Origin: Raffaelea ambrosiae | Lineage: Eukaryota > Ascomycota > Sordariomycetes > Ophiostomatales > Ophiostomataceae | Length of the DNA stretch: 64,000 nt | NCBI GenBank assembly: GCA_002778195.1 | Contig: PCDI01000001.1 | Location: forward strand, 3,993,869-4,057,868 | Direction of reading: 5' to 3' | In this document: piece after piece, positions 47,331 to 58,056 of the stretch | Layout: the number at the start of each line of letters is the position of its first letter | How positions within the stretch are numbered: the first letter of the stretch is position 1 | Program-made: the position numbers and the translations under genes | Notes under the pieces: model-generated | The model's database searches: none | What the model was told of the DNA's origin: nothing | The model's input: only the letters and a program-made list of their open reading frames with translations

Positions 47331-50300
47331 AAAAAATACAGGTCAGTCCAGGCCAAGCTCTGTACGCCAGATAATGCACTGGTGCAGGATGAATGCCATC
47401 GATAGGTGAACGCGTCGTGTTTGCTGGTACACAGCAGGGCATGAGCAGAACACAAGGAAGGCAGACACACGGAGAGAAATATTAAAATGGATCCTTACAG
47501 AGCCGAGTCAGAGCTTGAGACAAGGCGACTGACCAGAAGAGAAGCAGCTGCAGAAGCATGCAAGAGGAAACAAGAAAATAGTAGGCGCTTCAAGACGCAA
47601 CCTGGTCGACGCCTTGTTGACGCAAGGGGCGAGAAAGAGGAAACAAAACGGCCATGTCGCCCAGCTACACATACAAAGTAGTCATAAGCCGGCTTCACAC
47701 GCAGATATTGCCCTCCCAGCCCGTCTAGCTTGCCATGGAAAGGCAGTGGTTACACCACGGCCTCAACTCTGTTGCTAGCAAGCCCGGCGTTGGATTATGG
47801 CGTGCCCGGTATCTTACCAGGGAGAGGGCCCATCCCGGGTACTTTACTAGTTACATATCCTACATAAAACGCATAGGCATAGTTAGTAACAAGCCAACAG
47901 GACCGAGCAGAGGAACCACGACAACGAAGCAACGAGCCAAAGAATTCGGGCCTCGGCTCAGTCAGTCCCCTGTGGCGCTACAAAAAACACACCCCTTGAA
48001 AACACCACTCCCATGCTGCTCCTATAGACAAAACCTGCCACGCACGACTGCTGTACTTTGTGTACAACAAAGCTGATGACAAAAAAAAACGAGTTGCCGG
48101 ATCTTTCTTGCAGACACCTCTCCCACGAGACACAACAAGAGAGGTTGGATTGTTGCAGGACGCGAGGATGCACAAAGCGGAGAAACAAAACCGCATCGGG
48201 AGAGAAAGAGAGAGGAGGAGAGAGAGAAAGAGAGGAGGGGGGAGAGGAGCCCACCGTGTGTTGATACCACCACGAGCACCGGCTCATATTGCACTCTCTT
48301 ACCTGCCAGGCGCGTATGGAGTGCATCCCTCCATCTTGATCCTCCTTCTTCGCGCCCTCCAGGACTTTCCCTCCATATCTGGACCATGAGGCTTTTGCCC
48401 TCCGCATGCTGTGTGGGACCCCTTGCAATACTGCTGTGCTACCTTATTTGAGACAGCAACAGCAAGTCCGTCTTGCATTGCGTGATCCTTGAAGCAAATG
48501 CAGAGTAAACTGCCACCCTTCTCGTCCCGTGCAGACGTACAATACGTACATACATAGTACGCACACATACGTCCCCCCCCTCCCAATGTCCGTTTTCATT
48601 TCGTTGGATTTGGGGTCGGTTCGGTCTGGACTTTGTGTCACAGAAGAGGCCTCTTCCTTTGCGGACAGGGGAGGACACACGAGGACACAAAAGGAAACAG
48701 ATCATGCCGCAAAAGAGAACACAGAAACAGGAGACAGATCATGCTATGCTGCCAACGGGAGCACGAAAGGAGACAAACCATGCCGTCGAAAGAGAACACA
48801 AAAGGAATGCAAACCAAGGCACGCAAATAAACATTTTCTCCCCTGTCCACTCGTCTTTCTCGCACGTTGTCTCCTCTCCAACAACGCCCAGGCCAGCCAG
48901 AGTGAGCAATCAGACGACCTCTCAGGTAATGCCAGAAGGCGAACTGCATGAGGCCACGTTGGACATGACCGCCTCTCTTCTCTCTTTCTCTCTCAAGCAA
49001 AATAAAAAAGGGGGGTTCCGGTCGTGCTATTGTTGCTAGCTGCAGCTAATGATGCCAACGCTGTTGGCGCTGCTCTTGGTATGGGCTGCTGCTGCTGCTG
49101 TTGGTCCACTGTGTTCACTGTGTCCACCGTGTATTTGACCCGGAGCAAAAACAGAACAAGAGACCGGATGTAGGGCCCGGCTTGTCCTCCAAAGCCTTTC
49201 TCTCCCTGTCCGTCCTTGTGGCCACAAAAACAGCGCGGAAACCTTGTAGCCGTGATCAAAGGGGTCCGGCAGTGTGTTGCTGAAATGCACCATGCCGTGA
49301 ACGAGTGACAGAGTGAGATGGTGAAAGCGGGATTGGGTAGGATAGGGCAGGAAAGGGCCTGCCTTTGATGGCCATAAGCAAAAGAGAAAGCCACTAGACT
49401 GAAGATACCCAAGTAAATCCATTAAAGTCTTTTCCTTTTTTTTTTTCCAAAACTTCTTGAGAAACGGCCAAATTTTGGGGTCCTGGGGCTATATCAAAAA
49501 AGATGGAGACGCCCTCGTTTTAAGAAGACCAGACGAAAAAAAAAGCTCGGATGGGGCAAAGGAAGGGAACAAGGAACTCAACATGGTGTTTCTGGTTGCA
49601 ACGCAGTCCGTGTGCCCATATTTATTTCTTGTTCTGTTTGAAACAAGAGCTTCGACCCCCACCCAGTGTATGAGCATGGGTCGAGCATTGCGAAAGAACA
49701 AAGGCCAGAAACAACCCCCAAGCTCGCCAAAGAAGCAGGTAGGGTGAGCTGGGTTGAAACAGGAAATCACGTATCTTTCTGTCCCAAGTCGGTCCTTGTG
49801 CCGTGTTTCTGGTGTCCCGTCCTAAGCGCCCTTTACCGGGGCTGCCAGGGCGGGATAAGGACATTCCCAGGTTTTTTTCTTGTGCCAGCAAGAAGAAACA
49901 AAGACAAAGAAGGAAGGCCCCCAAAAGGGGGAAACCAAGGCTCGACAAGGCGGGAAAGGCGACCTGAGAGAAACAATCGCGGAGATCACTGAAAGAAAAA
50001 AATGGCGGCCGAGGTGTCTTTCTGTCGACCAGAAGGGGGCAGCCAGAAAGCCAAAACATGATATCTCACCATCTGAGCAGATGACCGACCGCTGACAGAT
50101 GCAAGCAAGATAGCCCAGATAGCCACATTGACGACAGACGGCACACGAGCCTCGCGGTGGCACTCTCCCCTTTTCCTCTGTGTCTCTCTCCGTCTGTCCC
50201 TCTGTCCATTTCTCACTTTGACGCCCTGCCCAATATCACCCAACGTTGCAGTGGCCGTCGCAGCCGCCCCACCAAAGCCAGCGCTTCCTCCCTCTGCGAC

Positions 50301-51561
50301 GACGAGTCACAACGAACGACGACGGCGAGCATCTTTGGCTTCTTCTGTCCACTGGACTTGCGTCGCCATGCATCGGCGCTACTGACCTTTTGGCTCCGAT
50401 CCCCTGCAACAATGGTACAGTAGCGGCCGTTTTATTTTGGCACTGGAGCCGCACGGGCCAGCCTCACAGCCTGGACCAAATTGCGACCCGCTTTTTGGTC
50501 GGGCAGGCACACGCCTATGATTGGCTGTAGATGTCCCAGAGCACCACAAAACCCCTGAAGGCTGTGAACCGCCCATCAACAACGCTAGACCCGGTTCTGG
50601 CAATGGTGTAATTTCTCGAGTATCGTTTTTGGTGGGCTCGACCTGGGCGGTTGGGTGGTGATTTCGCTCCCTTTTTTTCTCTCCTCCGCTCTGTCTCTCT
50701 AAGCCTGGCTCTCACCACTTGGCCCGCTCCTTCCTCTTCCTTCGTTCCTTCCCTTCTCCCTTCGCTCCCCCCCAGTCCAAAGTTCCTCGACGAGAGAGTT
50801 TTCACTCATTTCAAACTCCTCTCTTTCTCTTCTCTCTCTCTCCCAACAACGACGCTCTCTTTCGACAACGATCATCGCGATCAATCCGACCAGTTCTGTG
50901 ATGAACTGCTGACATTCTTTTACCCTCGCTAAAACACCTCACCTCCTTTGGATCTCGACTTCACTCTTTCCAGTCGAATCCGTCCAGTCTTTCTCTTGTC
51001 TTGCCTTTGTGCCTCTCGCTCTTTTTAACCGTCAATCGTCCATTAACTAAGAGCTGTGCTTCTCTTATTTCCAATCTTTTTCTTCTGATTTTTCTGATCC
51101 CTCGAAAGCCGAAACCGACCCCTCCAGACATTCCATTCCGTGTTCTGCCAATTTTGTGTACGTGATACCTGCAACGCCTCCTGTGGAATGTGCGGGCCGG
51201 GAAGGGGGGAGGGGATGAGATGCACCGCGAAGACTGGGCCGCGAGACCGGCCATGCGACCAAGGCACAGGACGACCAGGCAGCCCATAGGGCCATGATAA
51301 TGTTTTTGTGCTTGTACTGACCAGTTGCTTCCCGATTGCAGGTCGCTTTTCGGGCCAATATTTCGTTGTCAAATCCATCGATCCATAATTTCAGCCGCAA
51401 GTCCGTTGACGGGAATCAACGACACGGCCACACCATCTTCACGTCCAACTCGACTCAGCCCTTCATTACTTTGTTCTACGAACACCCGAGAAGTCCCAGG
51501 AACTTTTCTTTGAAACCCTTTTTTTTTCACCACCCCGCCAGAAATAAAAGGAAACAAAAAC

Positions 51562-52206
51562 ATGCAGTCCTTCAAGGAGATCCTGGCCCGTGGCCAGCTG
51601 GCCGTCCGGTCCTTTGACGACGACGACGGTATGCCCACGAGTTCCATCGAGGCCATGATTATTCTGCTCTCCCTGGTGTTTGTGGCCCTCTCCCTTGTGG
51701 GCGTTCTCATGATGCTGCGGCGCGCCAAGAAGCAGCGCCAGCTCCGCGAGACCCTGCCCCAGTACGAGAAGCGCAACAGCTTTGACAGCGTCAACAGCTT
51801 CGAAGGCGTCCGCGTTTTCCAGAGCCAGAACAGCAACTCTGGCAGCATGCACAACCCCCGCGGCCTGACCATCCAGACGTCCGATGCCAACGGTCGCCGC
51901 TCCATGGTTGTTTTCAGCCGCGACGGCCACCCGATGCTGTCGAACCCGGACTCGCCCCCCTACTCGCCCGACAACGTGCCCGAGATCCGCATCACGTTCC
52001 CCGACGAGGCCGACGAGCATGGCCATCACAAGAGCGGCCGCGTGGTGGTCGTTCGCGTTGGTGACACTACCATTGGCATGGAGCCGGTGCCCCAGGAGGA
52101 GCAGCTGCCGGCCTACGAGAAGGAGAGCAAGAGCGACTTCTACTCGATCGACATTGACAAGATTGGCGGCCTGAAGGAGAAGGGCGACCACGCCGACTAC
52201 CACTAA
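51562..52206 (+). CDS. Single-pass membrane protein with PY motifs (Rcr1/2-like plan)
   Basis: Single exon, 214 aa. A short N-terminal region (residues 1-27, DDDDG at 19-23) is followed by one membrane segment (about 30-52, MIILLSLVFVALSLVGVLMM) and a basic stop-transfer RRAKKQRQ. The long tail has three short Tyr motifs: LPQY (65-68), PPY (132-134) and LPAY (182-185); both LPxY copies are followed by EK. (L/P)PxY motifs bind WW domains of Rsp5/NEDD4-type ubiquitin ligases. Yeast Rcr1/Rcr2 (about 210 aa, one TM near the N-terminus, PY motifs, chitin deposition and traffic) share size and layout, but I see no clear sequence identity. The C-terminus FYSIDIDKIGGLKEKGD looks conserved. Coding call firm; function inferred. 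Confidence 0.85.
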   Translation: MQSFKEILARGQLAVRSFDDDDGMPTSSIEAMIILLSLVFVALSLVGVLMMLRRAKKQRQLRETLPQYEKRNSFDSVNSFEGVRVFQSQNSNSGSMHNPRGLTIQTSDANGRRSMVVFSRDGHPMLSNPDSPPYSPDNVPEIRITFPDEADEHGHHKSGRVVVVRVGDTTIGMEPVPQEEQLPAYEKESKSDFYSIDIDKIGGLKEKGDHADYH

Positions 52207-53439
52207 GCAATTTGTTGCTTGAGTCTGCATGTCTTCCCTGCTGTCTTTGTCTCTCGTTTTCTGTCTCAGCCTTGCCAATTCCAACCAACAGCCGCTACTC
52301 GCTTTGCCTGCCTTCCTAGCTCCGAACCATCGACAACACAATTACCGCTGCCGAATGCCAACAAGCGCGACATTACATCATTCATCTCTTCCCGCACGCG
52401 AACAGCTAGAACGAACGAGCCGACACCGTCACTTCAACCGCCCTCGGCCGTCGGAACACCATCTTGCCACCGATACCCACTACCCCCCACCCCATCCGGT
52501 CATCTATCTGTCTACCTTTTTCTCAGGGAATATACACGCACACAGCATCCCACGACCGAAACGAACGAGCACAGCCCGACGAGCTGGCACGCTTCTGCAG
52601 CGTGCCGAGGAAGCGGATGTGCTCACCCCACGTTGTATAGTTCTCATTTGTACATACGATATATATTCTTCTCTAGTGCTTAATAGTAGTACCGCATTTC
52701 AAACACTGTCTTTGTTCTGTGTGCCGAGGCTTTGTATGCGGCCTCGACAGTGGAAAGAGAGCAGGCTTGTGGAGAGGACTCCGTGGAAACAACGGGGGAC
52801 AAGGTCAGGGGAATTGCCGCAGTGTTTCCTGTGGGTCTCTGTGCATTGCCTGTGTCTCGATTCGTCCGTTTGACGAAAAAAACCGTCTTGAGGCTCTCTA
52901 TCCGCGTACATTTTGGTGCCAGCAATTTGTTAGTGGGGCCGCCCCTCCCGAAATCAAAATTACACCGTACAGTTGCCAAAGCTTAGCTAGTTATTAGATA
53001 CCTGTTCCCTATTACTGCCAGCACACCAAAAAGCCGACACCTCTCTATGTATTAATACTGCTTGCTCGTACTCGTGTTTTTCTCAACGACATCATCACTC
53101 TTCGCGAGCGCCTCGTCTCTCCGACCACCAATCTCGAACCCTCACACTTTGCAGCGCGCAAACATGGCTCAGCGCCTACACATCTGCTCTGTCTTTCTTT
53201 GAGTGGTTTCTGTTGCTTTCTTGAATTTGATTCTTTTATTCAATTTTTTTTTAATTTGTTGTTTCCAGCCTTGGAACTTCTTGAATTGGCCACTCCTTAT
53301 TTTCTTCCCCCCCTCTCCTTTGTCTTGAGGCCTCTTCTTCGCTCTCGTCTTCCTCTTCCTCTCTGTTCTCTCCTCTCCTTCTCCTCGTAACTCTTTCTCT
53401 CTCTCTCTCTCTCTCCGACACACACGCACACACCCAATC
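52207..53439. other. Intergenic: 3' side of PY-motif gene and GPI13 promoter
   Basis: 1233 bp. TGTACATA at 52,649-52,656 lies about 443 nt after the upstream stop. The last 240 bp before GPI13 are CT-rich, with (CT)n at 53,396-53,415. No gene seen. Confidence 0.5.
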
Positions 53440-56400
53440 ATGGCTCCGCCGCAAACACCACGCAAAAAGGGCAAGCCGACCCCGAGCGAGTACAAGGCCA
53501 TCGCAGCGCAATTCGCCGCCGCAAAACGCGCCCAACAGATCAACGAAGGCCGGCCCGACCCGACACAGCGGCCGAGCGCCATCGACCGCCGGCGAGAAGC
53601 CCGCGATGCCGCGCGCAAGGCCACGTATGAGCTGCGGTGGCTGTGGACGATTGCGTTCTGGATGTGGCTGCTGGCCATCCACTTTGCCGGCATCCTCTAC
53701 TTTACGTCCGGCTTTCTTCTCACGCGTCTGGTGCTCGACAAGCAGTCGACGTGTGCCGAGAGCCCTGTGTTGCCGGGGGACGCCGTGACGACTGCGACGA
53801 CTGCGGCAACGGCGTCCGACGACGGCTGCTGGCACCCCAAGACGTTCGACCGCGCCGTGATCGTCCTCATCGACGCCCTCCGCTACGACTTCACCGTGCC
53901 CGTCAACGACAGCGCCGAGTTCCACAATGCCTTCCCTTTCCTCTACGAGACGGCCGTCGCCCAGCCGAAGCACGCCTTCCTGCGGCCGTTCATTGCCGAC
54001 CCGCCGACGACGACGCTGCAGCGCCTCAAGGGTCTGACCACGGGCACGCTGCCGACGTTCATTGACATGGGCAGCAACTTTGCCGGCACCGCCATCGAGG
54101 AGGACAACCTGCTGGCGCAGCTGCGGGCGGCCGGCAAGAAGATCGTGCACCTGGGCGACGACACCTGGACGGCGCTGTTTCCAGGCTACTTCGAGGCCAA
54201 CAGCAGCCACGCCTACGACAGCTTCAACGTGTGGGACCTGCACAGCGTCGACAACGGCGTCCTGGAGCACATATTCCCCCTGGTCGAGGGGTCCAAGGGC
54301 GCCAAGGGGGCCAAGGGGGCCAAGGGAAAGACCAACGACTGGGACCTGCTCATCGGCCACTGCCTCGGCGTCGACCATGCCGGCCACCGCTATGGGCCCA
54401 GCCACCCAGCCATGGCCGGCAAGCTGCAGCAGATGGACGCCTTTGTGCGCCGTCTCGCCGACACCATCGACGACGACACCCTGCTGGTCGTCATGGGCGA
54501 CCACGGCATGGACAGCAAGGGCGACCACGGCGGCGAGAGCGACGACGAGATCGAGGCGGCCCTGTGGATGTACGCCAAGCGGCCGCTCTTTGGCCGCACC
54601 AGCCCGGCCTTTGTCGCGCCGCCCCCCACGGCCAAGCAGCGGCCCGTCAACCAGATCGACCTCGTGCCCACCCTGGCCCTGCTGCTCGGCATCCCCATCC
54701 CCTACAACAACCTCGGCTGGCCGATCGAGGAGGCCTTTGTCGGCGCAGCCGGCGACAACTGGGCCAACCTGGCCACCGTTGGCGAGATCACGGCCGCCGG
54801 CATCCACCGCTACCAGGCGGCGTACTTTGCCGCGCGGGGCATCGAACCGGCCGGCTCGCCCGTGCTGCCGGCGCCGGCCGTGAAGGCGTTGGCCGGCAAG
54901 AGACTCTCTGCCGCGACCCGGAAGCAGGCCCTGGCCGACGCCTATGCCGCGCTGGCCCAGTACCAGGCGGACAACCTGGCCATCTGCAAGGACCTGTGGG
55001 CGCGCTTTGACGTGCCCAGCATGGTGCTCGGCATTGTCATCATGGCCCTGGGCGTGGTCACCCTGCTTCTGTACGCGTCCCGCAGCCAGCTCGACGGCGG
55101 CGACGACGACGGCGACGACATTGCCCTGGTCGAAGACCCCACGCTGGACCATGCCGAGACGATGCTCGAGCTGCAGGGCGAGCTGGCCGACCCGGCCGCA
55201 CAGGGCGGCCGCGGCAGCAGCAACGGCAGCAGCAATGGCGGCTCCCATGGCGGCTCCAAGAAGACGGCATCCGGAGGCGGCGGCCAAGACGACGGCGACG
55301 ACGAAGAGGCCCGTCTGAGACAGCTCCAGCACCTGCACCGGTCGCTTGTCCTGGCGGGCGTGGCGGGTGCGGTGCCGACCTTTCTGGCGGGCGTGGCGTA
55401 TTCGCTGCTGCTCAGCGGCGGCGAGCAGCCGTGGTTTGTGGGCGCGGGCTATGCGGCGGCGACGAGCACGCTGGCGGTGTCGGCGTGCCTGCTGGGCGTG
55501 GGCCAGCGGCGGCTGGCGCGGCTGGTGCCGAGCAGCGTGTGGGGCTGGCTGGCGGTGGTGTTTACGGTGGCGCAGTCGGTGGGATTTGCGTCCAACTCGT
55601 ACACGGTCTGGGAGGACGGCATCCTGCTGTTCTTCCTGGCCACGTTTGGCGCGGTGGCGGCGGTGGCGGCGCTGCGGCGGATCCCGGCGTCGATGCCGGC
55701 GGACCGGGCGCTGGCGGTGTACCACGCGGTGCTGTTTGTGCTGCTGGGCCGGCTGGCGTCGCTGTCGCGGCTGTGTCGCGAGGAGCAGATGCCGTACTGC
55801 ACGTCGACGTACTACGCGTCGGCCAACTCGTCGACGTCGGCGCCGTGGCAGCTGGCCATCCCCTTTTTGGTCGTGCTGATCCTGCCCGCCATTGTGCGCG
55901 CCTACTACGAGCCGACCCGGTCCTACGAGGGGCTGGCGCCCGTGTGGATCGGCTACGTGCTGCGCGGCGGCCTGCTCCTGGCCGCCGTCTACTGGACCCT
56001 GGATGCCGCCGACAACGGCAACTGGTTGGGGGAGTCCAGGATCTTGCCCCAGGGGGCCGTCAAGGCGGTGTCGGTCTATCTGGCACAGACGGCGCTGGGC
56101 CTCGCGCTCGTGGCCGGCACGGTGGCGTTTGTGTGGGCGGGCCCCTGCGTGCGGGTGACGGCGCACGCGGCGCCCGGCACGAACCGCGCGCAGGTCGTGG
56201 TGCTGGGCTATGCCAACGCGCACGGCGCCCGGTACCTGCTGCTGCCCATCAACATACTGATCGCCGTCGTGCTGCTGTCGAAGCCGATGGGCGGCGGCGC
56301 GCTGGCGCTGATGCTGTGGCAGGTGATGTCGCTGGTCGAGCTGCTGGATCTGCTCAAGTCGGGCGGCAACTCGTCCGGTGCGGTGTCGGCAGAAGACGAA

Positions 56401-56970
56401 AGGGCCACCAGCGAGACCACCGCCACCACCACCACCACCACCACCACCACGGCTTCTACGACGATGACGGCCTCGTCCGTCTCGGTGATCGGCCCTGTGG
56501 TCCTCGCCATGCTGGCCAACTTCCACTATTTCACCACGGGCCACCAGGCCGCGCTCAGCAGCATCCAGTGGGACAGCGCGTTCATTCCGCTGTTTAGCAT
56601 CCGGTACCCGTGGAGCCCGCTGGTGGTGGTGGCCAACACCTTCCCCGGCCACCTGCTGGCCGCGGCGGCGGTGCCGCTGCTGGTGCTGTGGAAGAGGGGG
56701 CCCCGGCGCCGCGGCGGCCTGCTGACGCCGACGAGCCGGGCGCTGGCTGGGTTTGCGGCGTACTATGCCGTGGAGGCGGTGGCGACGATGGCATGGGCGG
56801 CGCACCTGCGGCGCCACCTGATGCTGTACCGGGTGTTCAATCCGCGGTTCATGCTGGCGGCAGCGACGCTGCTGCTGGTGGACGTGGCCGGGATCGTGGT
56901 GGCGCTGATGGGCCTGCGGGCGAACACGCTGGCCGTGAGCGACGTGTTTGGATGGGTGGATGACTACTAG
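53440..56970 (+). CDS. gpi13: GPI13/PIG-O, GPI ethanolamine phosphate transferase 3
   Basis: Single exon, 1176 aa. A basic cytosolic N-terminus and one signal-anchor (about residues 66-98) precede a luminal alkaline-phosphatase-fold domain: DRAVIVLIDALRYDF (Asp145, Asp150), TTTLQRLKGLTTGTLPTFID with the nucleophile Thr, HLGDDTW, GVDHAGHRYGP and VMGDHGMDSKGDHGG. The second half has more than ten hydrophobic membrane segments. Family knowledge: Gpi13 adds ethanolamine phosphate to the third mannose, the phosphate later joined to protein; in yeast it acts after Smp3. Oddities: an (AKG)3 insertion (SKGAKGAKGAKGK) in the catalytic domain near 287-299, a Gly/Asp-rich disordered loop near 550-625, and a Thr run near 990-1010. 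PIG-O/Gpi13 rather than Gpi7 or Mcd4 is judged from overall sequence. Confidence 0.93.
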   Translation: MAPPQTPRKKGKPTPSEYKAIAAQFAAAKRAQQINEGRPDPTQRPSAIDRRREARDAARKATYELRWLWTIAFWMWLLAIHFAGILYFTSGFLLTRLVLDKQSTCAESPVLPGDAVTTATTAATASDDGCWHPKTFDRAVIVLIDALRYDFTVPVNDSAEFHNAFPFLYETAVAQPKHAFLRPFIADPPTTTLQRLKGLTTGTLPTFIDMGSNFAGTAIEEDNLLAQLRAAGKKIVHLGDDTWTALFPGYFEANSSHAYDSFNVWDLHSVDNGVLEHIFPLVEGSKGAKGAKGAKGKTNDWDLLIGHCLGVDHAGHRYGPSHPAMAGKLQQMDAFVRRLADTIDDDTLLVVMGDHGMDSKGDHGGESDDEIEAALWMYAKRPLFGRTSPAFVAPPPTAKQRPVNQIDLVPTLALLLGIPIPYNNLGWPIEEAFVGAAGDNWANLATVGEITAAGIHRYQAAYFAARGIEPAGSPVLPAPAVKALAGKRLSAATRKQALADAYAALAQYQADNLAICKDLWARFDVPSMVLGIVIMALGVVTLLLYASRSQLDGGDDDGDDIALVEDPTLDHAETMLELQGELADPAAQGGRGSSNGSSNGGSHGGSKKTASGGGGQDDGDDEEARLRQLQHLHRSLVLAGVAGAVPTFLAGVAYSLLLSGGEQPWFVGAGYAAATSTLAVSACLLGVGQRRLARLVPSSVWGWLAVVFTVAQSVGFASNSYTVWEDGILLFFLATFGAVAAVAALRRIPASMPADRALAVYHAVLFVLLGRLASLSRLCREEQMPYCTSTYYASANSSTSAPWQLAIPFLVVLILPAIVRAYYEPTRSYEGLAPVWIGYVLRGGLLLAAVYWTLDAADNGNWLGESRILPQGAVKAVSVYLAQTALGLALVAGTVAFVWAGPCVRVTAHAAPGTNRAQVVVLGYANAHGARYLLLPINILIAVVLLSKPMGGGALALMLWQVMSLVELLDLLKSGGNSSGAVSAEDERATSETTATTTTTTTTTASTTMTASSVSVIGPVVLAMLANFHYFTTGHQAALSSIQWDSAFIPLFSIRYPWSPLVVVANTFPGHLLAAAAVPLLVLWKRGPRRRGGLLTPTSRALAGFAAYYAVEAVATMAWAAHLRRHLMLYRVFNPRFMLAAATLLLVDVAGIVVALMGLRANTLAVSDVFGWVDDY

Positions 56971-58056
56971 GGGAAGGCTGTATTAAGAGGTGAATGGAAG
57001 TGTGGTGAGAGGACTTGTGCGTGTGGAAGCGTTCTTATAACAAGTAGATATGTATATTCTTGCCAAAGATGTCTGGCAAAAGAGGGACGGAAAGAGCCAC
57101 AGAAACTGAGCTCACTTTCGAGGGGGGGAGATAAAAAGGACCTCTGTGTAAAAATCGTGTATATATAAATGCTATGTACAACTAGCAGCAAAAAAAAGAG
57201 GGGGGTGGCCAAATAGAAGGGAAAAAAAGGCAACCAAGAGATAGGAAAATAAACGGGACAAAACAATAGAGAAACTTACCAGCAAATGCTGTAGTTTGGT
57301 ACTCGCGTCGGTCATGTCTTCTGCTGTCTGCAGCGTCCACTAGTTTATAAAACGGTCGCCCCAAGGAACTCCAGTCATTTCATCTTGCGGAAAGATGTAC
57401 TACGTGCGCATGCACAGTGTAAAATTCCAAGCAAAGCACACTTGATAATATAAAATGGTGTAAATGAAATAAATAATATTGCTCAGCAATGTCTGTTGTT
57501 GAAAAAAGAGAAAAAAAGAAAAGACAGTATCTCGTCACTTCATATGCTCAAACTATAACCAACGACCAGAGGGCTAGGATCGAAGAAGCAAAAGAGACAC
57601 GTAACAAAACCCATACTCTCGCGTGTTCTTTCCAAAGTCAAAAGGGGACATACCAAGACCAAAAACAAAAAACAAAAACCCTAGAAACAACACCCCCCCC
57701 CCCTCTCTGCATTTTCGGCCCAGTTCCAAGACATCTCCCAGTTGTGCTGTGGGAGTTGCCGATAACGTAGTTATATACACTCTGTTCTCATCCCTCAACC
57801 CCATTCTCTTGTCATGATCCTCCCTCCTCCACAAATATTCTTGTTGCAAAAAAGCTAGTGTTCGAAAACCATGAGCGTGGGTATATAAAGAAGTGTGTGG
57901 CAAGGCACAGTCGATTCGTAGAACTGTGCGCTAGGTCGAGGAGGTAATTTGGAGGGCCCGAAGACCATTTGGGTTTTGCGAACAAAAAGGATTGGCCAAA
58001 AGAAGGTTCATCTCCCATATATGAGTTCCCGGTTTTGTTGGCCGTCAGTTTTGTGC
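56971..58056. other. Intergenic between convergent GPI13 and MKK1
   Basis: 1086 bp, AT-rich, with both 3' UTRs. Contains TGTATATA on the plus strand at 57,158-57,165 (188 nt after the GPI13 stop) and on the minus strand at 57,772-57,779 (278 nt after the MKK1 stop). No gene seen. Confidence 0.5.

Larger units (their letters stand above)
43879..51561. other. Gene-poor 7.7 kb between Pumilio and the PY-motif gene
   Basis: Largest stretch without a supported gene. From about 43,880 to 45,340 the minus strand is strongly CT-rich, as expected for a long Pumilio leader; from about 50,150 to 51,560 the plus strand is CT-rich, as for the downstream gene. In between are microsatellites (45.85, 46.30, 47.31 kb) and imperfect tandem repeats (tgcctgccatgcc near 46,595-46,650). 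Open frames are low-complexity or lack features. Confidence 0.45.

Noticed and set aside
53251..56817. A 1188-codon open frame antisense to GPI13
   Set aside because: Translation is Arg/His/Gln/Gly-rich without domains. It exists because strong third-position GC in GPI13 removes stops on the other strand.
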